Source: Pelobacter seleniigenes DSM 18267
Lineage (GTDB): Bacteria > Desulfobacterota > Desulfuromonadia > Desulfuromonadales > Geopsychrobacteraceae
Direction of reading: 5' to 3'
DNA: 64,000 nucleotides
NCBI RefSeq assembly: GCF_000711225.1
Contig: NZ_JOMG01000002.1
Location: 2,244,501-2,308,500 of the forward strand
Part shown: positions 17,635-25,997 of the stretch, piece after piece
Position numbering within the stretch: position 1 is the first letter of the stretch
Layout: every line of letters starts with the position of its first letter
Made by a program: the position numbers and the translations under genes
The notes under the pieces: generated by a model
Database searches by the model: none
Seen by the model: only the letters and a program-made list of their open reading frames with translations
Told to the model about the DNA's origin: nothing

Positions 17635-19059
17635 ATGCTCCTGACCATTATTCTTTTCCCCCTGCTGGGAGCCGCTCTTTCCTTACTGCTCCCCTGGTAT
17701 CAGGTTCGCTCATGGATCTTGCCCATTTGCGGAGGTTTCCACCTTCTGCTGGCGGGTCTTATCGTGAACGGCGCCCTGGAGACTGGGCCATGGATTGGAC
17801 TCGATGCCTTGGCAAAGTTGGTCTTGCTCGTGACCAGCCTGCTCTTCTTCGGCTGCTCGATTTACGCGGTCGGTTACCTGAGCCTTTGCCGGGATCGAGG
17901 CAACAAGGTCATTGTCCCCTGCCTGCTGGTCTTTCTTTCCGCCATGACCCTGGCCATTTCTTCCCGCCACCTTGGGCTGTTGTGGATGGCGGTTGAAGCG
18001 ACGACCATTACCAGCGCTCCATTGATTTATTACAACCGCAACCGCCTTTCGCTTGAGGCCACCTGGAAGTACCTGCTGCTCTGCTCGGTCGGAATCGGTC
18101 TGGCCATGCTCGGCATGCTGTTTATCGCTTATGCGGCGCTGGTTGGCGAGGGGACACCGATCAGTCTGCAATTCGATTCTCTGCTCGTAGGAGCCACCAG
18201 CCTCTCGCGCCCCTGGCTGCATGCCGGCTTCATCTTTCTTCTTGTCGGATTCGGCACCAAGATGGGACTGGCACCGCTGCATTCCTGGAAACCGGATGCC
18301 TATGGTGAAGCGCCCGGATTAGTCGGCGCCCTGCTTGCCGGCGGTCTGACCAGTGTCGCCTTTCTCGCCATACTCCGCGCGGTACAACTGATGACGGCCG
18401 CCGGAGACGGAGCGATGGCTCGCCAGGCGCTGTTGGGGATGGGGCTTTTGTCGATGGCGCTGGCGGCGATTTTCATGGTCCGGCAACCCGACCTCAAGCG
18501 GCTGCTTGCCTACTCCTCGGTTGAGCATATGGGGATCCTTGCCATTGGGGTCGGCATTGGTGGCCTGGCAACCTTCGGCGCCATGCTGCACCTGATCAAC
18601 AACGCTCTGACCAAAGGCTGTCTGTTCCTTTCGGTCGGCAATATCCACCGCGCCTATGCCAGCAAAAGACTCTCCGAGGTACATGGCGCGATCGCGACTC
18701 TCCCCATCTCCGGGAGCTTGTTCCTGGCTGGTTTCCTGGCCATCACCGGCTCTCCGCCCTTCGGTCTCTTCATGAGTGAATTTACGATTCTGCGGGGTAT
18801 TTTCGGGACTGGCCAGGTTTGGGTCGGGCTGCTGATGTTGTTGTTGCTGGCCGCGGTTTTTATCGGCATGGGCGGAACCGCGCTGCCTGCCACTCAAGGC
18901 GCGCCGGTCAAGCTCGAATCTGTCTTCAAGGACAGTTTTCTGCTGGTTATCTCTCCGTTGGGTTTCCTGCTCGTTGTCCTCTGTCTTGGGGTCTATCTTC
19001 CCGAGTCTCTGCAACAGACTCTGCGCGCCGCCGCCGCTCTGCTGGAGGTGAAACCATGA
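17635..19059 (+). CDS. Ehr-type complex antiporter-like subunit 3 (HyfF/NuoN-like)
   Basis: A 474-residue polytopic protein of the NuoN/HyfF family. The conserved membrane glutamate is in MAVEATTITSAPLIYY, and the central lysines are in GFGTKMGLAPLHSWKPDAYGEAPG and NNALTKGCLFL. It is shorter than the two NuoL-type subunits, as expected for HyfF. Its TGA overlaps the ATG of the next gene (ATGA), indicating coupled translation. Confidence 0.88.
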   Translation: MLLTIILFPLLGAALSLLLPWYQVRSWILPICGGFHLLLAGLIVNGALETGPWIGLDALAKLVLLVTSLLFFGCSIYAVGYLSLCRDRGNKVIVPCLLVFLSAMTLAISSRHLGLLWMAVEATTITSAPLIYYNRNRLSLEATWKYLLLCSVGIGLAMLGMLFIAYAALVGEGTPISLQFDSLLVGATSLSRPWLHAGFIFLLVGFGTKMGLAPLHSWKPDAYGEAPGLVGALLAGGLTSVAFLAILRAVQLMTAAGDGAMARQALLGMGLLSMALAAIFMVRQPDLKRLLAYSSVEHMGILAIGVGIGGLATFGAMLHLINNALTKGCLFLSVGNIHRAYASKRLSEVHGAIATLPISGSLFLAGFLAITGSPPFGLFMSEFTILRGIFGTGQVWVGLLMLLLLAAVFIGMGGTALPATQGAPVKLESVFKDSFLLVISPLGFLLVVLCLGVYLPESLQQTLRAAAALLEVKP

Positions 19060-20576
19060 CCAGTTCGAAGCTATTTCGCTTTCGGCATGGGTTATCGATC
19101 CCGCTGGCAGACATCCCGCGGCTCGATTTCGATGAATTTTCCACATCGCTCCTGGAGGAAATTGCCGACGCTGGCCGAGTCGCCAATTATTTTGGTCGCC
19201 CGGTCGCCGAGGGGGTCGAACTCTATGCCATCCTCGCCCATGACTGGAAAGGGGAGTTTGCAGTGCTGCGGACCAGCGTCAAGGATCGTTTCCCCTCGTT
19301 GACGCCCCAGCTTCCTCAGTTGCACCTGTTCGAACGGGAACTTGCTGAACAATTCGGATTGCGGCCAGAGGGGCATCCCTGGCTCAAACCGGTGCGCTTT
19401 CACAAGACCTGGATCGACAGCAGCGATATCTGGGGGCGGGACACGGCCAAGCACCCGGTTCCCGGGGACATGGATTTCTACCGGGTTGAGGGGGAAGAAA
19501 TCCACGAGGTGGCGGTCGGTCCGGTGCATGCCGGAGTGATCGAGCCCGGGCACTTCCGTTTTCAGTGTCACGGTGAAGAGGTTATGCATCTGGAGATTTC
19601 CCTGGGTTACCAGCATCGTGGCATCGAGCAATTGCTCAGCGGCGGGCCACACCCAACCAGCAGCTACCAGATAGAAACATCCGCCGGAGATACAACCATT
19701 GGGCATATGACCGCTTATGCCCAAATCCTTGAAAGCCTGTCGGGGACCGACGCACCTCCCCGTGCCTATGCCATCCGTGCCATTGCTCTCGAACTTGAAC
19801 GGCTGGCCAACCATGTCGGAGACATCGGTGCCTTGGCTGGCGACGTCGGGTTCTTACCCACCGCCTCCTTTTGCGGCCGGTTGCGCGGTGATTATTTGAA
19901 TCTGACTGCAGAACTCTGTGGCAGCCGCTTTGGTCGAGGACTGGTCCGACCCGGAGGAGTCGGTTTTGATCTTGACACCAAGCTGTCTCAATACCTCCTT
20001 GACCGGTTAAAAACTCTCGAGGGGGAAACCCGTGGGGCCATTGATCTGTGCTTTGATTCCCCCTCGGTATTGGCCCGTTTTGAGGGAACCGGCAAGGTCA
20101 AGATTGAAGACGCTGAAGCTCTCGGGCTGGTCGGGGTTGCCGCACGTGCCTGCGGTCTTGTTCGCGACGCCCGTCTTCATCACCCCTTCGGTGTCTGGGA
20201 AAAAGGTTTCGACGCTCCGGTGATCGAAATCGACGGGGATGTTTTCGCGCGAGGCAATGTCCGCCGGCGAGAGATTTTTGCTTCGCTGAAACTGCTTGGC
20301 CAACTTATCCGCCAGTTGCCCGAGGGGCCGGTGGCCTCCTCTCTGGGGGGGCTGGCCGGTGATTGTCTTGCCGTCTCCTTGTGTGAAGGATGGCGGGGAG
20401 AGATTGTCCATGCAGCGATCACCAGCGCGACAGGACAGATCGAGCGCTACAAGATCGTCGATCCCTCCTTTCATAACTGGAGCGGACTCGCTTTGGCGCT
20501 GCGTGGCCAACAGATTTCAGATTTTCCGCTTTGCAACAAGAGTTTCAACCTGTCCTATTGCGGGTTTGATCTTTAG
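19056..20576 (+). CDS. Ehr-type large subunit, NuoC-NuoD/HyfG fusion without NiFe ligands
   Basis: 506 residues: a NuoC-like N-terminal domain (about 1-150, ending with LFERELAEQFGLRPEGHPWL) joined to a NuoD/hydrogenase-large-subunit-like domain starting at VGPVHAGVIEPGHFRF. In NiFe hydrogenases two CxxC motifs bind the metals. Here the N-terminal site reads IETSAGDTTIGH with no cysteine, and the C-terminal site reads DPSFHNWSG with no CxxC; only distant cysteines remain (CNKSFNLSYCG, eight residues apart). So a hydrogenase reaction is not expected, matching Ehr complexes known from Geobacter. GGAGG precedes the ATG at 19056. Its redox partner is unknown. Confidence 0.88.
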   Translation: MTSSKLFRFRHGLSIPLADIPRLDFDEFSTSLLEEIADAGRVANYFGRPVAEGVELYAILAHDWKGEFAVLRTSVKDRFPSLTPQLPQLHLFERELAEQFGLRPEGHPWLKPVRFHKTWIDSSDIWGRDTAKHPVPGDMDFYRVEGEEIHEVAVGPVHAGVIEPGHFRFQCHGEEVMHLEISLGYQHRGIEQLLSGGPHPTSSYQIETSAGDTTIGHMTAYAQILESLSGTDAPPRAYAIRAIALELERLANHVGDIGALAGDVGFLPTASFCGRLRGDYLNLTAELCGSRFGRGLVRPGGVGFDLDTKLSQYLLDRLKTLEGETRGAIDLCFDSPSVLARFEGTGKVKIEDAEALGLVGVAARACGLVRDARLHHPFGVWEKGFDAPVIEIDGDVFARGNVRRREIFASLKLLGQLIRQLPEGPVASSLGGLAGDCLAVSLCEGWRGEIVHAAITSATGQIERYKIVDPSFHNWSGLALALRGQQISDFPLCNKSFNLSYCGFDL

Positions 20577-20588
20577 GGAGAAACATTT

Positions 20589-21341
20589 ATGCTGACGATT
20601 ATCCGTGAACGCCTGCGCCAGGGGCACCGGACCGGTAAATTCCCGAAACAGGAGCCGGTGCTGCCCGCACGTTTTCGTGGTGCCCCGCATATCCAGCCGG
20701 GTCTCTGCCAGTCCGGGTGCGATCAATGTCTGAGCGCCTGCCCTTTTTCTGCGGTCCAACTGATTGACGGCAAACCGCATCTGGACCTGGGGCGTTGCCT
20801 GTTCTGCGCTGACTGCACAGTGTGCTCGCACGGCGCGATCAGCTTCACAAATGACTATCGTCTTGCTGCGTCCAAGCGCGATGATCTGTTAACCAGTGAG
20901 ACAGAGCATCGCTTGGCGAGCGCCCTCGACGGCCAGATGAAAAGGCTGTTCGGCCGTTCTTTGAAGCTTCGCCAGGTTTCGGCAGGAGGGTGTAACGCCT
21001 GCGAAGCCGACCTGAACGTGCTCGGCACACTGGTTTTTGACCTGGGCCGTTTCGGCATCCAGTTTGTCGCCTCACCGCGTCATGCGGACGGGCTCCTGAT
21101 TACCGGTCCGGTGACTGAAAATATGCGCAGTGCCCTTTTGGAGACCTATGCGGCGATACCTGAACCGAAACTGGTGATCGCCTCTGGCGCCTGCGCCATC
21201 GGCGGTGGCCCGTTCATAACCAGCACCGAAACACATGGTGGTGTCGGCGATCTGCTGCCGGTTGACCTGTATATCCCCGGTTGCCCCCCTCACCCGTACA
21301 CCGCACTTGATGGGCTCCTCCGGCTGCTCGGCCGCCGCTGA
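20589..21341 (+). CDS. Ehr-type ferredoxin-small subunit fusion (HyfH/NuoI + HyfI/NuoB-like)
   Basis: 250 residues combining two proteins that are usually separate. Residues 35-90 form a ferredoxin-like domain with two clustered cysteine motifs (CQSGCDQCLSACP and CLFCADCTVC), likely two 4Fe-4S sites. From about residue 128 follows the hydrogenase small subunit/NuoB core with its own 4Fe-4S ligands in GGCNACEAD, GACAIGGGP and PGCPPHP. It is the last gene of the complex and would pass electrons from a soluble donor toward the large subunit. ATG at 20589, 12 bp after the large subunit. The fusion is the notable feature. Confidence 0.87.
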   Translation: MLTIIRERLRQGHRTGKFPKQEPVLPARFRGAPHIQPGLCQSGCDQCLSACPFSAVQLIDGKPHLDLGRCLFCADCTVCSHGAISFTNDYRLAASKRDDLLTSETEHRLASALDGQMKRLFGRSLKLRQVSAGGCNACEADLNVLGTLVFDLGRFGIQFVASPRHADGLLITGPVTENMRSALLETYAAIPEPKLVIASGACAIGGGPFITSTETHGGVGDLLPVDLYIPGCPPHPYTALDGLLRLLGRR

Positions 21342-21416
21342 AAGGAGGTCAGCCGAGGACCTTTGAGTTCCACGCTGGATCGACCAATTCTGACCATTTC
21401 GCGCTTGGGCTATCAG

Positions 21417-21471
21417 GGTGTTGAAAAGTCCATCCCTGGGCTCGCCAGGCTGTTTTTTAACAGCCTGCCAG
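21417..21471. repeat. Dispersed hairpin repeat, copy 3
   Basis: GGTGTTGAAAAGTCCATCCCTGG is followed by GGCTGTTTTTTAACAGCCTGCC. It is the same type of GTTGAAAA...CAACA element as the copies near 8.75, 9.96 and 41.03 kb. It lies in the 21342-21731 gap between the Ehr operon and ssb; a weak hairpin directly after the Ehr stop lacks a T-run. Confidence 0.45.
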
Positions 21472-21640
21472 GTTTCTCCCGGAGCTGATCGGTGGTTAAC
21501 TGGCCCAACGCCGAATGGGGACTGATTGCCTGGATGGAATGCCTTCGAGGAAACAGACTTTCGATAATTTTGAAAAATGTGTAATATGACCAGTTCGAAA
21601 TAAATATCAAAGTCTACTTGTCGTGGAAATGCGACTGGTG

Positions 21641-21706
21641 AATTGCCAAAAGTATTTTAAGCCAGAGACTTTTTTTCAGTCGGGCGACATGAAAGTTTTG
21701 GCAATT
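21641..21706 (+). promoter_or_regulatory. Structured leader upstream of ssb
   Basis: AATTGCCAAAA (21641-21651) pairs perfectly with TTTTGGCAATT (21696-21706). The 44-nt loop contains an inner GACT/AGTC hairpin around a T-run, and a GTCG/CGAC hairpin lies just upstream (about 21620-21635). The ssb ATG follows 25 bp later. It may be a transcribed control element or a protein-binding palindrome; neither can be decided here. Confidence 0.4.
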
Positions 21707-21731
21707 AACATTCTTTTTATGCGGAGGTAAC

Positions 21732-22220
21732 ATGTCGGTCAATAAAGTCATCCTGGTTGGAAATCTCGGAAAAGATCCCGAATTACGCTACACGCCGTCC
21801 GGAACCGCAGTTGCGACATTCTCACTGGCAACCACGGAACGTTTCAAGGATCGTGAAGGCAATCGCCAGGATAAGACCGAGTGGCACAACATCGTTGCCT
21901 GGCGGCAACTGGCGGAAATTTGTGGAAAATACCTTCATAAAGGTAAACAAGTTTACATCGAAGGGAAAATCCAGACCCGCTCCTACGATGATCGAGACGG
22001 CAACAAGCGTTACATCACGGAAATCGTTGTCGATCAGATGCAGATGCTTGGCAGTCGCGACGATAACCAAGGCGGCGGGCAGGGTGGCTACGGTGGCGGC
22101 GGCAGCCAAGGCGGCGGCTACGACAATAAAAAATCCTCCGGGCAGGGCGGCTACGGCGGTTCGCAGGAGAGCAGTTTCGAAGATCCGGTCTTCAATCCGG
22201 ATGATGAGATTCCGTTTTAA
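21732..22220 (+). CDS. ssb: Single-stranded DNA-binding protein
   Basis: 162 residues. The OB-fold occupies about 1-110 ([49 protein letters not shown]). A glycine-rich linker ([11 protein letters not shown] and repeats) follows, then the acidic C-terminal tip DDEIPF that recruits replication and repair proteins. Length and ending match bacterial SSB. It coats single-stranded DNA in the cytoplasm. GGAGG precedes the ATG. It is monocistronic, with its own leader and terminator. Confidence 0.97.
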   Translation: MSVNKVILVGNLGKDPELRYTPSGTAVATFSLATTERFKDREGNRQDKTEWHNIVAWRQLAEICGKYLHKGKQVYIEGKIQTRSYDDRDGNKRYITEIVVDQMQMLGSRDDNQGGGQGGYGGGGSQGGGYDNKKSSGQGGYGGSQESSFEDPVFNPDDEIPF

Positions 22221-22257
22221 TTTCTGGCATTTCTGAAATCATTGAAATAAAAATGCA

Positions 22258-22294
22258 GACCCCCAATCAATAAGGCGATTGGGGGTCCTTTTTT
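22258..22294 (+). terminator. Intrinsic terminator of ssb
   Basis: GACCCCCAATC (22258-22268) pairs perfectly with GATTGGGGGTC (22277-22287), followed by CTTTTTT. A textbook rho-independent terminator 37 bp after the stop. Confidence 0.9.
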
Positions 22295-22424
22295 ATGTTG
22301 TTATATTTGCTTCCCTAGCAAAACTATATATAGATCGCTCTACCGGTTTTTCGTGTAGCCCGTACATGACTCCTCTTCACCTTGAAATATGTTAATCAGC
22401 TCAACTTATTGTGTTATGAGAGAA

Positions 22425-22808
22425 TCATCTTAACGGCTTCTCAAGCAATCTGTTCATTGCCTCACGATTGCCTTGGATGAGTTCAAGCACAGCCCCGTCC
22501 GGAAGGATAATCCAGTTCTGATCTTTCCCCTGTGCAGGGTGTACGTCTGGTCGCTTTTTGACGAGTGTTAATGTCGCTTCAAGATCAGCAACAACCATCC
22601 CGATATGGTCACTCATTTTTTCAGGTGTTTTTGCTGCCGAGATAAGCTGTATTCCGCTAGACAACCAGACTATTTCGGGAGCATCCTGATCTCCTTTGAT
22701 TTTGTTGATCTTCACGCCGAAGACGGTTTGAAAAAAGTCTATATGCCAGCTGATGTCAGAAACCTGGTAGGCCACGTGTTCAACCATTCCGAAGTTCATT
22801 GTCGTCAT
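22425..22808 (-). CDS. VOC (glyoxalase/bleomycin-resistance) family protein
   Basis: A 127-residue single VOC-fold protein. The layout is EHVAYQVSDISWHIDFFQTVFG (first beta-alpha-beta unit with its metal-binding histidine) and DHIGMVVADLEATL with DGAVLELIQGN (second unit with the C-terminal glutamate). Family members use a divalent metal for isomerisation, epimerisation, lactone or ring chemistry. It is the last gene of a run with a DapA-like lyase and a TAXI-TRAP transporter, so an epimerase or lactone-handling role on the imported acid is possible, but the substrate is unknown. ATG at 22808 has AAAGGAA upstream. A hairpin separates it from the permease gene. Confidence 0.75.
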   Translation of the reverse strand: MTTMNFGMVEHVAYQVSDISWHIDFFQTVFGVKINKIKGDQDAPEIVWLSSGIQLISAAKTPEKMSDHIGMVVADLEATLTLVKKRPDVHPAQGKDQNWIILPDGAVLELIQGNREAMNRLLEKPLR

Positions 22809-22836
22809 AAAATTCCTTTCATTTTAAACCTATATG

Positions 22837-22871
22837 ACAAAGCCTTGGAGAGTGACACTCCAAGGCTTTGT
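22837..22871. other. Perfect 14-bp-stem hairpin between TRAP permease and VOC gene
   Basis: ACAAAGCCTTGGAG (22837-22850) and CTCCAAGGCTTTGT (22858-22871) with a 7-nt loop. No T-run follows on the minus strand. It may attenuate or stabilise the message so the VOC gene is expressed at a different level. Confidence 0.65.
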
Positions 22872-22905
22872 GACTGAACCAAAATTTCCTAGCGGAAATA
22901 TCCTT

Positions 22906-24816
22906 TCAGGAACCATTTTTTTCCTGCAGGTGATTGACGCCGTACTGGGTTCCTGTTTTCTTTTTGGTCGCCACGTGGAAGATGAAATAGGCAACGCTGA
23001 CAGCCATTCCGATGTCCCAAGCCATACTGCCGGTCGGACTGACGATCGCCGCTCCGGCACTGAGTAACAGCACGATCCGTTCAACAATATTCAGCGGGCG
23101 CAAAATGTAGCCATTTACAGCAATTGCCCAGAAGATGGTCGAGACGACCAAGCCGGCACCGGCAATGGCAATTTCAGAGAAGGTTCCGACAAACAGTAGG
23201 GCTTTGTCGGAAATAAACGCAAATGGTATCAGAAATGCTGCTGAGCACATCCAGAACGACACGATACTGGTCTTCATTGCATCAGTTTTTGCGACACCGG
23301 CAGCGGCAAACGATGCCAGGGATACCGGTGGGGTTACCATCGACAAGACGCAGTAGTACATCACGAAAAAGTGAGCTTGAAGATCGCCGACGCCCAGTTT
23401 TTGCAAAGCCGGGACATAGAGAATCGCACCGATAATATAGGCTGCAACCGTTGGTAGTCCCATGCCCATGACGATACAGCCAAGGATGACGAAGATCAGG
23501 GAAACCACATAGGACGACCCGCTGGCAGAGATCAGACTGGACGAGAACTTAAGCGCCAGGTTCGACTGAATAGCTACCGCGATAACGATTCCAATAGCAG
23601 CAATCGGTACCGCGATAACGGCAACTTGCTTGCCGGTATCCATGATCATCTGCGGCAATTCATAGAGGGAAAAGCGAGTCTCCTTGCGCAGGTAAGGGAC
23701 GAGGAAGCAGGAAATCGTGGCATAAACAACGGCGATTTGAGCCGAATATCCGAGCACCAGGAACAGAACCAGAACCAGCGGCGGTGCCAGCATGTGTATT
23801 CTGGGGAGCATGGGAGGGACCGCCTCCAGGTCCTTGTCGCTCAGTGTTCCGACGCCGTCCTTGCGTGCACCCAGATCCGCCGACACAAACAGCGCCAAAT
23901 AGTAGGCCAGCGCCGGAAAGATGCCGGCCAAGGCTATTTTTGAATAAGGGATGACCAGAAGTTCCGCCATGACAAAGGCCGCAATTCCCATTATCGGGGG
24001 CATCAACTGTCCACCGGTCGAGGCAATCGCTTCTGTCGCCGCAGCTTTTTCTCCGGTCATTCCTGTCTTACGCATCAGGGGAATGGTAAAAACACCGGTC
24101 GCCGTCACATTGGCTACCGCACTTCCCGAGATTGTTCCCATCAGACTCGAGCCGACAATGGCAACTTTGGCTCCGCCGCCACAGGTTTTTCCGACCATGC
24201 GCATGGCCAGATCAATGAACAACTGGCCGCCACCGACACAACTGTAGACCGCACCAAAAACAATAAAATAAAAGATAAAATTGACGGAAGTTGCTGTCGT
24301 CACGCCAAGAATGCCACTGGTCGTCATGGCCAGAATTTCTGAATAATCGGCCAGGGGCAAACCGCTGAAGCCGAATTCACCCGGCAGAACATAACCAAAT
24401 CCGCCGTACAGTAGAAACACCACAATAACAACCACCAGAATGTTGCCAACCGTCCGACGGACACCTTCGATAAGCAACACCACCAGAAGCCAAGCCACGG
24501 CAATGTCAAACCAGTAGATGTCAGAAATGCTTTCGATTCGGGTTTCCAGGCGTGTCATCGACAACCAATAGTAAGCCCCCACCAGGAGCGTGCCTCCCAG
24601 GCATAGGGCATCGATACCCCAACGTAAAAAGCGTGGCAAGCGACCCGGCTTTAATGGAACAGCTAAAAAGGTCAGGAAAAGCGCGGCAACAAGATGAACA
24701 GGACGTTCCAGATGAGGTTGCTGCGGGCTAAACAGAATCCAGTATTGAAAAGTTATCAAACCCAATGAAATCCAGGTGATGGGATGAATAAGAGCCTTCT
24801 TGAACGTGACTTCCAT
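22906..24816 (-). CDS. TRAP transporter fused permease (TAXI type)
   Basis: A 636-residue inner-membrane protein in which small (DctQ-like) and large (DctM-like) TRAP subunits are fused, as is usual for TAXI systems. The N-terminal quarter has several hydrophobic helices. The DctM-like core shows GSSLMGTISGSAVANVTATG, the STGGQLMPPIMGIAAFVMAE segment and MGMGLPTVAAYII; a short cytoplasmic tail ends the protein. TRAP systems import organic acids with a sodium gradient. It lies 75 bp after the matching TAXI binding protein, with a hairpin in between. AGGAGAG precedes the ATG. Confidence 0.93.
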   Translation of the reverse strand: MEVTFKKALIHPITWISLGLITFQYWILFSPQQPHLERPVHLVAALFLTFLAVPLKPGRLPRFLRWGIDALCLGGTLLVGAYYWLSMTRLETRIESISDIYWFDIAVAWLLVVLLIEGVRRTVGNILVVVIVVFLLYGGFGYVLPGEFGFSGLPLADYSEILAMTTSGILGVTTATSVNFIFYFIVFGAVYSCVGGGQLFIDLAMRMVGKTCGGGAKVAIVGSSLMGTISGSAVANVTATGVFTIPLMRKTGMTGEKAAATEAIASTGGQLMPPIMGIAAFVMAELLVIPYSKIALAGIFPALAYYLALFVSADLGARKDGVGTLSDKDLEAVPPMLPRIHMLAPPLVLVLFLVLGYSAQIAVVYATISCFLVPYLRKETRFSLYELPQMIMDTGKQVAVIAVPIAAIGIVIAVAIQSNLALKFSSSLISASGSSYVVSLIFVILGCIVMGMGLPTVAAYIIGAILYVPALQKLGVGDLQAHFFVMYYCVLSMVTPPVSLASFAAAGVAKTDAMKTSIVSFWMCSAAFLIPFAFISDKALLFVGTFSEIAIAGAGLVVSTIFWAIAVNGYILRPLNIVERIVLLLSAGAAIVSPTGSMAWDIGMAVSVAYFIFHVATKKKTGTQYGVNHLQEKNGS

Positions 24817-24852
24817 ACGATCTCTCCTGACCTTCCGATTCTTTAGAGCAGT

Positions 24853-24881
24853 ACTGGGCCTGCTGCAGACACAGGCCCGGT
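24853..24881 (-). other. Hairpin between TAXI binding-protein and TRAP permease genes
   Basis: ACTGGGCCTG (24853-24862) pairs with CAGGCCCGGT (24872-24881), one G-T pair, 9-nt loop. It probably sets a high ratio of binding protein to permease; compare 32009-32042 and 46041-46072. Confidence 0.55.
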
Positions 24882-24891
24882 GTCATTCATT

Positions 24892-25884
24892 TCACAGCCA
24901 TCCTTTTTCCTTGTAGTAACGAACTGCTCCGGGGTGCAGGGGGATACCATTGTTTTCGGGCAAACCCGCCTTTTCTGAAACAAAGGCTTTCCACGCAGGA
25001 TAATCAACCGCCATCTTAGCCATGTTTTCCACAATGGCCTTGGTCAGTTTATACGCATCATCATCAGACATGCTCTTGTTGACGATAATCTGGGTGCCAA
25101 AGTCGCCACCAACGGTCGGGCCGGATTGGGCTTCAAACCATTGCGGGATGTTGGCTTTTCTGATGCCGTATTCCGACAGAGCCGCCGTCGCTTCATCGGA
25201 CAGATCGAGAAAGGTCACGCCGCCGGTCAAAGAGATTTCCTGAATCGTCGGATGCCCGCGCAGAACGCTGTCAAAATAGAGATCCACACGCCCATCACGC
25301 ATCATTGATGACATCTGTGCCGGCGCGACTTGATAAATTTTGCCGCCATCGGCTTCGATTTTTTCGCGGGAGGTGCCATGAGCCTTGAGCACGATATCTA
25401 CTGCTGGCGGGATGAATGATCCCGGTGGTTTCATCATGATGTTGACAGGTTTTCCGGATTCAAGGATATCCTTGAGCGTGGAAAAGCCATTTTTTTCAAG
25501 ATAGGATTTGCTGGCAATCGCCCCGATGAACACCGGGTTGAGTCCTCCCACCAAAGCCCGAATATCTGGGGCAGGTTTGCCATTATAGAGCAATTGGCCT
25601 TTACTGGCCCACAGTGACGTCGCCACGTTCGAAATAGCAATCTGGGCCTTACCCTGTTGTACAACCAGGGGATTGGAAACCCCGCCGCCACGAGCGACGA
25701 CCTCAAAGTCCATTCCGGGAAGGACAGTTTCCAGAGTTTTTTCCATCGTTGCCGCAGCAACATACCAGCCGGACCCAACTGGCATGGCACCGATGCGAAG
25801 AGTTTCGGCCTGAACAGGAGCAGAAATCAAACTACCGATAAGAATTACGCCAAGCCAGAACAACCGTATTCCTGAGTATTGCAT
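24892..25884 (-). CDS. TAXI-family TRAP solute-binding protein
   Basis: A 330-residue periplasmic protein. A signal peptide (residues 1-23, GVILIGSLISAPVQA) is followed by the TAXI core: LRIGAMPVGSGWYVAAATME, the ARGGGVSNPLVVQQGKAQIAI segment and FYFD-like VDLYFDSVLRGHP. It captures an organic acid for the fused permease next to it. The frame runs up to 25923, but GGAGAGG sits just before tandem ATGs at 25887 and 25884; the second gives better spacing and was chosen. Upstream neighbours dapA-like and iclR suggest a keto-acid or sugar-acid ligand (inference). Confidence 0.9.
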   Translation of the reverse strand: MQYSGIRLFWLGVILIGSLISAPVQAETLRIGAMPVGSGWYVAAATMEKTLETVLPGMDFEVVARGGGVSNPLVVQQGKAQIAISNVATSLWASKGQLLYNGKPAPDIRALVGGLNPVFIGAIASKSYLEKNGFSTLKDILESGKPVNIMMKPPGSFIPPAVDIVLKAHGTSREKIEADGGKIYQVAPAQMSSMMRDGRVDLYFDSVLRGHPTIQEISLTGGVTFLDLSDEATAALSEYGIRKANIPQWFEAQSGPTVGGDFGTQIIVNKSMSDDDAYKLTKAIVENMAKMAVDYPAWKAFVSEKAGLPENNGIPLHPGAVRYYKEKGWL

Positions 25885-25997
25885 CATTGCACCTCTCCGT
25901 GAATGAGAGCGGCAGATGTCCACGACAATCTGCCGCGATTGTTTGACACTCTGTTATCAGAAAAATAACCTGATAGCAGCCTTGCTTGAACGTTTTT

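Noticed and set aside
19056-20576. Functional NiFe hydrogenase large subunit
   Set aside because: Neither CxxC nickel-binding motif is present, so the Ehr-type reading is preferred.
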